Positions 54,900-64,000 of a DNA stretch of 64,000 bases are shown here, one piece after another. Under the pieces are notes generated by a model. The model ran no database searches and was not told the origin of the DNA. It saw only the letters and a program-made list of their open reading frames with translations. The DNA is from Camillea tinctor (taxonomy: Eukaryota; Ascomycota; Sordariomycetes; Xylariales; Xylariaceae): positions 86,794 to 150,793 of the forward strand of contig MU394136.1 of NCBI GenBank assembly GCA_022578605.1. The letters run 5' to 3'. The position numbers and the translations under genes are program-made. The first letter of the stretch is position 1, and each line of letters opens with the position of its first letter.

Positions 54900-55637
54900 T
54901 TAACCTATAGTCCCCAGGATAGCATCGATGCCAGTGGTAAGGCCGTTGGTGAGAGTGGTAATTTCTTGGACGATAGCGTTGAGCTCGCTTGGGGGTAGCA
55001 ATGGGTTGAGGGCGACGAGAGTCGTAGCCATTGTGAGGACAGGGCCCAGATCGGCCACCATGTCGTTCAATTCATCCACAAGAATTGGCCTAAGCTCGGG
55101 ATATAGGCCTAAGGTATAGAGTGAATATTTTGAGTATACGCCTCAGCTGTCACATAAAAAGCCGTTTTCTGGGGACATACCTAAGACATTATTGTTGACG
55201 CCTGATTGGATATCATCCACGACAGTCTCAACGAGAGTATTGGTAGTGTCTAGAAGGCCTGCTACTTCTGAAGCTGTATCAGGATTCAGAAGCCCAAGGA
55301 CCACCCCAGCCAGTTGGGATTCGAATTCGTCCTCGAACTGCTCGAGGCCATCGGTAACATCTTCTATGCAGCCCTCGACTTGATCAAGATACTGCCCGCC
55401 CTGCGCAAATCTCGCTAACCGCCTCGTTAGCTTCTATATACCATCGGTCGAATGGAAGATAGAAGACTTACAAAGGCATGCTGGGGCACTATTCGCTGTA
55501 CCAAGAATTGCTAACAAATCATCATTGGCCAACCCAAGCACTTGGGCTAGAGTAAGCTGGCGAGAGACCTTCAATGAAGGTGCCGCGAGAGTAGAGCCTG
55601 CATAGAGGACAGTGAAGAATACCGTAGTAAGTTGCAT
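54900..55637 (-). CDS. small secreted protein of unknown family
   Basis: Three exons, 55637-55472, 55414-55181 and 55108-54900, with introns of 57 and 72 nt, both GT-AG and in phase, give 202 residues. A clear signal peptide occupies about residues 1-19 (MQLTTVFFTVLYAGSTLAAP). The mature chain is helical and acidic with only two Cys (APACL, EGCIED), probably forming one disulfide. It is rich in Leu, Thr, Asp and Val (DVTDGLEQFEDEF, LLDTTNTLVETVVDDI, LNAIVQEITTLTNGL). This pattern is reminiscent of fungal hydrophobic-surface-binding or cell-wall proteins, but I cannot assign a family. A candidate effector or wall protein. Splice sites all give continuous protein-like sequence to a clean stop, which supports the model. 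It is convergent with the esterase. Confidence 0.75.
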
Positions 55638-57355
55638 TTTAGATCGTTGAGATCAGGACTAGTCAAAGACTGAGTTTTGAAGAGGATTTGTGATGGGATT
55701 GCGGGAGCGTTGATGAGAGGGTGAATTGAGTGATGGTGGTGGTAAACTGACTTCATTCAGCGGACTCTTTAAGAGACTTTATAGTTTTTCAACAACTGCG
55801 AAGTGCTGGCATTTTCAAAGATCAAAGTTGAAGTTGCGGAGAAGCCGCCTTTCCTCCCCTCTCATTGATGGATTGGAGACGGAAATGCCTCTTTGGACAG
55901 CAGCCCCTATTGAGGATCGTTGGTATCCGAAAGTCAAGGGATCCTCGAAATGGCTCGTCCAACAGAGTGATGGCCTAGACCTTTCTAACGCCTCAATTGT
56001 GAGCAGCTGTGATATTCTCCGCGCCCTAAGGTGCTTTCATCCTGGATCAATAAAATACTAAAGAGAGAAAGCTAACCCATAAGAGCACCCCATGATGAAA
56101 GTTTGTGGTATTCAGTACGATATCTGAAAGGCAAGAAGCCACCATCATCATTACCTACTCTGTATGCAACTCACATGCCCCCGGAATATTCATCAGGTTT
56201 TCAGCCAGACTTTCTATGATGTGATATGTCACCCACTAATGCCTCGTTTAAATAATGTGCTCTTAATTCATGTGTATGCCCTTGCCCATTATGATCAACG
56301 AACAGCTGTGAGATTGTATCCAGACCTTGGATTCGATGCCAATAATTAAGCTAGTACTGCCTTAGCTCCAGCTGGGGAAAGTTGAGGACTCGTGTCGACA
56401 AGTAGACTTCCCCGGTGTGGTAAAATCGTGATTCATACGAGGCTTGTCGAGAGAAGGGACTATTTGATTTGACAAGGAACCATCCTTGAAATATTCCTTG
56501 TTATAGGCCTTACCGTAGCAAAGGAATCCTATACACCAATTAATATTTATTTCGGTATACTTGATTTGGACAACCCAGCCTCTGGTGGCTACCACAACAA
56601 TCACTCCCGAGAACTAAAGGGGGGCTCGTCCAACGTCGAATATGGAGGCTGAGAAATATTCACTACCTAGGTATACAACTCTAATAGTGACGGAGCAATT
56701 GGTATACGGTTAGCTACCACTGTATTAGCTATTCAAATGTGAACGTGTAGCATATGTATTAGAGTTAGGAAGTCTTCTTGGTTATTGTCATGAAGATTGT
56801 GTAAATATTGTACTTAGTTTTATCAAGGATCTGGATAGAATCTATGTTTCAAATTTCATATTGCAACCGTATCCATCCGTATAAAGAATGTATAATAGCA
56901 AAATAGGGATCTGATACAGAATCCCAGATGATCTAGATCATAGGGACAGTCTGAGATCTTACACAAACAAGATGTTACCTCTTGTTCCAAAGAACAACAA
57001 AGCTACCACCAATCGTTAAGCTAGAACGTTGGTTCAAATGCCGATATTTTAATATCAGTCCCCAAGAGTATAACTCGTGTAATGTAAATCGGCGACTTTT
57101 TACTCGATCTCTCCCCCTCTCCACCCCCTGGATGTATTCCACAGTGAGACGGGTTTATTCTCGCCAAGGCTTCTTGCCTTGTGATCTTGCTAGTCGTCTA
57201 GATGTCGTTTGTGCCATTGATCAATTCAGCGATACAGGGGAGTCCTCAACTTGTGAGTAGTATCTAATCCACATAAGAACGACATTGTCAGGGGTAAGGA
57301 AGGGACAAAGAGGGATACTTGTATGTAGGTAACAGTGACATCCATAGTTGTAGTC

Positions 57356-57396
57356 AGTTCCTCGCACAACAACGTATTGATTACCTAAACACTTGC
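57356..57396 (-). repeat. 41-bp dispersed repeat, copy B (inverted)
   Basis: The reverse complement matches 27894-27934 at 39 of 41 positions. Both differences are transitions, which fits RIP-type change. Confidence 0.75.
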
Positions 57397-58096
57397 TTGG
57401 TCCATTGTGACAGACAATAATGAGACTGAGCACTCTTTAGTGAAGTATGCACTCGAGTTTAATCATTTACCTATATTGGCCATGGCGCTGTAACGGTATA
57501 TAGAAGGAGGAGATGTTTCTTTCGAAGCAAGAAAGTCATTAGGGAAAAAAAGTAAAATATTTGCCTTCTTGTAGCTTTTTTTTATCGAGATCTGCAATAG
57601 AGTTTGCAAATTATAGACACATTATACTGCACTTCTTTCCTTACTTGACAATCGAATGGCAGACTCTAGAACTCTCTAGCGTATAGCAAACCGAGCTGAG
57701 TTGACCTAAAGGGTATCACAGCTGCTCTAGAGCAGGGTAGGTCCTGTCTAGGATACACAATGGTTAGAAAATGATGTGTATTACATGCTTATGCCGATTT
57801 TCCGTTAAAAACTTCTTTCAGCATGTTGTGGCTGTTGATCGTCTGGGGTTGATATCACATGTCATTTTTCTTTTTGCCTTTCAAATATCGCCTCCTATAC
57901 GAAGTTAATAAATTACAACAGCAATAGGTAACTTCAAAAAGATGCATTTCAGACAATAAATATTGTTCAAACCCTTTAGGACTATATATCGAAAACTTGT
58001 ATTTAGATTACCCTATCTGGAACGCAATTGAGCAGCCTAGTGGTTTTACATCCACATGGCAAAAGAAGTATGCTAATATTGCAAAACACAAATTAA

Positions 58097-58112
58097 CCCC
58101 CCCCCCCCCCCC
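58097..58112. repeat. C homopolymer, 16 bases
   Basis: An uninterrupted run of 16 C in otherwise AT-rich DNA, the third such run in the window. Confidence 0.75.
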
Positions 58113-60806
58113 TATAGAATTATCAGCCGAACGCGGGTTGTAGCTGAATGTCAGCCTCCTTTGTAGTGCTCATACGAGATGTCATGTGGTGAACATCCGG
58201 GGTCTAGTCTCTTGCAACCTGCGGAGACTAGAACATGGAGAAACTCATTGGGTGTGTGTAGGCATGTAGCACAAATTGGAGAACGGTCGCCAGTGAGGTA
58301 GTTCCACCACATATATTACGCTGTGCCATCTTGAGGCAAGGTTTATTGGGGATTCGAGGGGGACTTGTATATCCATTCTGTATCGGTCAGCGGGTGCTTT
58401 TTCACCTGCCAAAATAGTAATGGCCAAGACCAACATATATCTAGACCATGGCCTCTGCACATTAGCTTTAGTAACGTCTTGGAGCTGAACACATGTGTTC
58501 TTAGGAACTAGTTGGCTTGCTTCTTCTAATTTCTAAATCTTTTCTTAGTATGCTCATTACTATATGGTTATAAATAATAACTCGGTCTTGGTTAGGGGAT
58601 TCCTGCTTGATAATGGGTTTTCGTAAAGATGTAATTGTTGTGTAAGGATCTAAGTTACAGCTGTTTGGGATGTCATATCTTATGCACGATACAATATTTT
58701 CGTTACTTGGGAAGCAAATTTCACCTTATACGGCATATTCCTAAACGCCATAAGTCTTCAGTAGTTATTTTTTGAGTGAGGGAAGGCAACTGCACAGTTG
58801 ATTGGGGCAACATAGGAGAAGTCGGTTGAAATTAGACCGAAGGTAATTACTATATAGAAACCCCCCCGGTTATTGAGAGAGTAATGAATGAGGGTTAGAT
58901 CCTTGCACATTGTGGGTGCTGCTCGCCGATGCCAGCTTGAGTGTTGATCCAACTACATGGCTTTCGTGTTCTGGATGGCTGAGCAAGGACCTAGGCCAAC
59001 GGGAAAGAAGAATTACAACTACTTTCAATACCATTACCTATACCTTTGAACATCCTATTGATACTATACAAGGTACATATTGCTATGTATTCGATGGTAG
59101 ATCAATTCTAGCATTTCGCGTGTATGTGGTCGGGACTCGGGACTTCAGAGGCGAATTGAAGATAACCCGGGGATAGAGCCACCGTATATTATTCCTCCGT
59201 TCTTACTTCTGAACCTTTCACTATATTTTATTAGTAACAGGAAGTAGATCCTGAGTTGTTTTCGTCCATTAGTTTTCGTAGCCTCCGACTTCCATTTTGT
59301 ACTTGTTGTCATTATGATGTAAATATAGCAGTGACTCAATCATAGCCCTGTTGTGAAAATAATTTTCCGGAGGTCAAAGACATTTTGGAGACTCAAAAAA
59401 TAAATGAAAAAGGTCTGATGATCTAGCCGCGATCCTGGGAGCTATATTCTCCCCTCAAATTTGCACAAAACCCCTCAAGGTGTACAACATACATTTCACA
59501 ATTAGTAACTCGGCCAATAGCGTAAGTAGGTTAGAAATATGATAGATCGAAAAAATAGTGTCACGGACCATATATATGAGCTCATAGGCATCGAGGTATT
59601 AGCTTTTGCTTTTGCTTAACAGAGTGGCAACTTGACCCTCTCTCATAGGGTGAGCACGGAATATCTGTTCTTGTCTTTTAGCCCAACCTTCATGATGATT
59701 ATGAGAATCCAGTTTCCTTATTTTTCCAAAGAAAAAGGAATACCAGTAGAAACACCTGAATTTCAACTTCTGTTTTTCTAATAGATGGAGGGCTATGAGA
59801 CTATTATAAAACGACACAGATGTTAAAGCCCTTGTCTGTCAAGACTTTCCTTGCTGAAAATCACCGCTTGTGGTGAATCAAGAGAAACAGTGACCTCCTG
59901 CCATACACAATTCAAATTCTATCCAACATAAAGCCTCCGCAAAACTCCGGCCCCTCCTACCTATCTAATATTGCGTACCCTAGCCAAAGAGATGCCGTTA
60001 CCTAAAAAATATCACAATCTACTCATCAATGCTATAATTCATGATTTCTAAGTCGCACTTCCCGCAATGCTAAGGTCTTTGGTTATCATAGCCTACATTA
60101 AATAAGTGTTTACTCTAAAGATGCCCACTTAAAAGTTAGGTTCTAGTTGTAAGACTGCCATAAAGTTCACGAAACATGTTGCTTCCCTCTCCTCCAGTTC
60201 GTTAGTTTCGAGTAAAAAGCTATAACGCCCAAGGACAGTCATTAGCATATTATAGCTAAAATGATCCTAGCTTGAATAGTAATACTCACGATTTTACTAC
60301 GTCTAGCATAACAACAAAGTCAGTAGAAGCCTTGAGAGCTTCTAGTAATCCTTAAGCTTTCACAAAACAATCTCTCAAGCTGATAGTGTGCTTTTTATAC
60401 TCATAAAAACCTCTTTATTTACGAATAAGGGGCTTCTATAAAAAACAAACACATTTTTTTCAAATCGTGTCTACGTCATAAAAGCTAGCTTGTCATTTCT
60501 TAGTATTTTAAAGCTGCCTAAACTGCCTCTAAACTTCTAAATAAATCATGACAAGTTTCGCGCCGTCATCTTGTTTGATTAACCAAAGACCGGCAGGTGT
60601 TTGGAAAGCTTCAAAGCACTTATATTGGTATCAAAGGTTGGTGTTATTGAACAGAAATAAAAGATAACTTAGGACTATACTTAGTATCATCGATACAAAA
60701 TGCTAGATTTTCCAGGAATGTCGTCCAGGCATAGCAAGAATAAAACACCCACAAGCAATCTACAATCATCAATATTTCCCCATTAGAACTCTCTTAAGGT
60801 TGTCTT

Positions 60807-61750
60807 TTAATCCCTTCCGTAGTTATTTCGGTAGTGCTTAAAAAGGTCTTCTGCGAAATCCTGAACAAAAAGGTCAAGCTTACAGATCAAGCCCGCAGCG
60901 TGTAAGAAAATAAAAGGATGCCCACCTAATCTCCTGGATAGAGCTGAGGTAGATTGGTATTCTGCTTGGAAATATCGGCTAAGCCTGTCTCGGAGAAGCC
61001 AAAGAGGGAATTGTGACCCAATTTGAAGGACCCATGGGGTAATCTCTAAGTATTCATGTGGAAGACAAAAGACATATGCCAATTGCCTAAAGGCAATTGG
61101 CTCTTATATAGTCCGCAACAATTCCAAACTAGGTCCGAAATCCTTCGTGTTAACGTGAGCTGGGATGATAGCATTGCCTTTTTCATGATGGGCCAAAACG
61201 GCTCTAAATCATTGGAATTTTGGACATTAACGAACACCAAAAGCCATTTTCCACCTCCTAAGCAAAGGTCAGTAAAGCTAGGATACCGCTGTAGACTCAT
61301 TGTTACTAACCAGAGCGTTCCAGCCATTCGTAAACGAGACGTTGATTATGTTTATGGGAAAGAAATTGAGCCCCAGGAAGCCAGGATTCCACCGCAATAT
61401 CTGTAAAGCTTTGCCTTAATGAGTGTGCATTTTCTCCTCGTATCCATAAGCAAATGTCATAGAAACAACCCCCCTCCCCGGCTGCGCGTTCGCATAGAAG
61501 CTGAAGCAAGGCTAGTCTTGTCGATGCCATCTGTACCATGCAAAACTATAGATCGTAATGACTCGCGGCTCTTTTTGGGATTGAGTATGTTGTCGAGAGT
61601 TTCAAAAAAGCCTGGATGGTCGAAGAAAGGGAGGGCTCCACACCAAGGGGGCGCAAAGCAACAAACTCTCTCGTGAATAGGACCTCGATACCCTGATATT
61701 GTTGAAATAGGTGGTCTGTGCGTCCCACACCTATGCTGTATATAAAACAT
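60807..61750 (-). pseudogene. decayed NB-ARC (NLR-like) NTPase gene
   Basis: Four overlapping minus-strand frames read in order as one fungal NB-ARC protein. First comes FFDHPGFFETLDNIL then LRSIVLHGTDGIDKTSLA, a degraded P-loop (normally GxGGIGKT). After a +1 shift comes DICLWIRGENAHSLRQSFTDIA, then LVYEWLERS. A preserved 53-nt intron (61258-61310) leads to GKWLLVFVNVQNSNDLEPFWP (Walker B, normally LLVFDNV). After further disruption come ALSRRLGGHPFIFLHAAGLI and a helical end. The P-loop Gly-to-Asp changes are G-to-A transitions. The N-terminal effector domain and C-terminal repeats are missing. The 5' end stops where the AT-rich block begins. In intact form such proteins act in fungal nonself recognition. 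Confidence 0.75.
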
Positions 61751-61779
61751 CCAGTAGGCCCTTAAAGCCTACGGTATAT

Positions 61780-64000
61780 TTTTCCTCCTTACACTTAATA
61801 ATACACCTTATAGCAACTTACTTAAAATTAACAGGTTATAAGCTTAAAAAGCTCTAATTATCGTTATTTTTAACTTATAATGCCGTCGTTTAAAACTTAT
61901 TTATTAGTTTAATTTTTTTACTTACAATAAACAAAAGTTTATTTTTTATTGCGCAACAATAATAATAAAACATTATATAATAATTAAATTTACTTAATTT
62001 AAAAAAAATTTACTTTTTTTTTAAAGCAGCATTTTTATATTGTTTTTTTTACTTTTTTTACGCTTTATTTTCTTTTTATTTGCGTTTATAAGCGTATATT
62101 ACTAATTTAACGCAATTTAAGCAATAAAATTACTAAACTGCAATAATAAAAGCTATATTTAAAAATTTATAAAGCATATAACATTGCTAAAACTATTAAC
62201 TATAATTAAAACTTAACTAAAAAAAGTTATTAATTTTTTTTTTTTTTTTTAACTTTACTTTATATACTATTTTAAAAAAAAAAAAAGTTATAAAAAATAA
62301 AAAAAAATACATTAACGATAACATTTATAAATATTAATAAATATAATTTTTATTTAAAGCTAATTTTTTAACTTATATTTTTTAAATTTTTTAACAAAAA
62401 TCGTTTTTTATATTTTATAATTAAATTTTTATAATTTAACGCTAAAAAAGCTTTTATAAATAACTTTAATAGCAATAATTTTATTTATTTATTATTTACT
62501 TTTTTTTTATTATTATTATTATTATATTTAAGCTAAATATTACTTATATTTTTTATATTTAATAATTTTAATATATTTAATTTTAAAGTTATTTTTATTA
62601 TATTTATTTTATTATTTTTATTATTTTTTTTTTACTATTATTACTTTTTATATTATAACTTAATAAAATTGCTTAAAATTTTTATAAATTAAAAACGCTA
62701 TATTTTATAATAAGTAACGTAGCTTTTTAATAAAATATTACTAAATAGCTTTTTATAGCTATTATAAAATTAAATAAAAAATAAATTAAAAAACTTAAAA
62801 GCTTTTTTATTTTTATTAATAATAATTTTAATAACTTTACTTTAAAACTTACTATTAAAATTAAACTATAAAAAGCTCGTAATAATAAGCAAAAAAAAAA
62901 ATACCGTTATTAATATTAAACTAAATTAAATTTAAAAACTTAAGTTATTAAATAAATAAATTAAATTTAGCTAAAAGTTAATTAATTATTTATTAATAAT
63001 AAAATATAAAAAAATGTTTTTAAAAAAGTTAATAATAATAAAATTAACTTAAAAAAACAAAAAGTTTAAAAAAATATTTTTTATTAAAATAAATACTTAA
63101 AAAAACTAGCAAAATAAAGCTTATATTATTATATATAACTACTTAAATAATAACTTTAAAAATGCAGTTATACTTATTGCAATAAAACTTTATAATACTA
63201 TAATATTAATATAAACTAAGTTTAAAAAAATTTATAAACTTAAAAATAGCATTATATTTTAAAAACTTATTTATTAATAAAAGTTTTTTACTTTAAAAAT
63301 TTATAAAAAAAAAGTTATAAAGTTAATATTTAAAGTTAAAATTATTAAAAATAAACTAAGTAATTTAAATAAAACTTATTAAATTATTAAACTTATAACA
63401 ATTAATAAGTTTTTTAACTTATTAAAATTATTTTATAACATTTTTTTATTGCTTTTTATGCTATTTATAATATTTTTTTTATTAAAAATAACGTTAAAAA
63501 AATTATTGCAAAAGCAATAATTTTTAATAAAGCTATTTTAATAACTTAACGTAAAAAATAATTATAAAAGCTTAAAAAAATAAGTATTAACTTTTTAATT
63601 ATGCATTGTAACTATATTTACTGCAATAAAAAGCATAAAAATATTTTTTATTAAAAAAAGTACTTTAAAAAAATGCTAAAAAATATTAAAAAAAAGCATA
63701 AAAAATAAAAAAACAAAAAAGTTAAATAAAAAGCTAAAAAAAAAACAATAATATTAAAAATAGCTTAAAATTTTTTAACTTATTTTTTACTATAACTATT
63801 AATATTAATTTAAACTTAATTAAAAACATAAGTAATTTTTTACTTAATTTTACTTTTTTTAACTTATTTAATATTAATAACTTTAATATATATTTTGCTT
63901 TTAATATACTTTTTAATATTTTTATTAAAAGCTTTAATAATAATAAAATAACGTTTACTTTAAAAGCATTTTTTAATAATAATAAAACTTTTTTATATAT
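61780..64000. repeat. AT-rich block (RIP-type isochore), continues beyond the window
   Basis: From about 61780 the sequence changes within roughly 100 bases to almost pure A and T, with scattered C and G. No open frame above 60 codons exists. CA and TG dinucleotides are rare; many of the survivors are in GCA or TGC. This is the expected product of saturated repeat-induced point mutation on transposon DNA, often centromeric or heterochromatic. The original element cannot be recognised. Confidence 0.85.

Larger units (their letters stand above)
55638..60806. other. gene-poor region, about 5.2 kb
   Basis: The promoter of the secreted-protein gene, then AT-rich DNA without a recognisable gene. 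It includes the second copy of the 41-bp repeat and a 16-base C run (58097-58112). All frames are short and unlike known proteins. Confidence 0.45.

Noticed and set aside
57020..57050. GGTTCAAATGC resembling a tRNA B box
   Set aside because: No matching A box or cloverleaf could be drawn. The same holds for the sequences near 7945 and 52229.

Overview
This window is nuclear DNA from a filamentous ascomycete (Pezizomycotina, most likely a Sordariomycete). The evidence is short 50-125 nt introns with CTAAC-type branch points, genes separated by kilobases of mixed-composition DNA, typically fungal families (Zn2Cys6 and copper-fist regulators, Clr5, an NRPS-like reductase, pisatin-demethylase-like P450, NB-ARC relic) and, at the right end, a very AT-rich block of the kind left by repeat-induced point mutation (RIP). 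No rRNA, convincing tRNA, CRISPR or intact transposon was seen.

Left part (1-30 kb). An NRPS-like adenylation-thiolation-reductase gene runs off the left edge. About 8 kb of gene-poor DNA follows, then housekeeping genes: TATA-binding protein (four exons, ends in a 17-nt exon), a peroxisomal (C-terminal SKL) sarcosine/fructosyl-amine-oxidase-like flavoenzyme, and a U2SURP/SR140-type splicing factor. After a second desert (19.6-25.8 kb) come a Mac1/Cuf1-type copper-fist regulator and a low-complexity, RS-like nuclear protein.

Middle (32-39 kb). A Clr5-domain protein with an upstream ORF, a TDA3-like FAD oxidoreductase and a PaiB-type FMN-binding protein.

Candidate catabolic or detoxification cluster (39-54.3 kb). 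An amidohydrolase and an intronless Cys-type sulfatase are divergently transcribed. Next come a Zn2Cys6/fungal-TF regulator and a remnant Tc1/mariner-like transposase gene, then a P450 and a type-B carboxylesterase, also divergent. The promoter regions of these units share a palindrome-like motif: CGGAGTTCAACTCCG before the carboxylesterase/P450 pair, GGAGTTCAACTC 138 nt before the regulator, and CGGAGTTCATGTCCG between amidohydrolase and sulfatase. CGG-N9-CCG is the kind of site a dimeric Zn2Cys6 protein binds, so these genes may form a small regulon controlled by the embedded factor. This is the most interesting hypothesis in the window. The regulator has one exon junction whose phase does not fit, so it may be damaged or misassembled.

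Right end (54.9-64 kb). A three-exon small secreted protein gene, then about 5 kb without recognisable genes, then a decayed NB-ARC (NLR-like) NTPase gene with a mutated P-loop. It directly abuts an extremely AT-rich block (about 61.8-64 kb).

Protein families were assigned by reading motifs. No database search was run, and intron positions were deduced by hand from splice signals, reading phase and expected family motifs.
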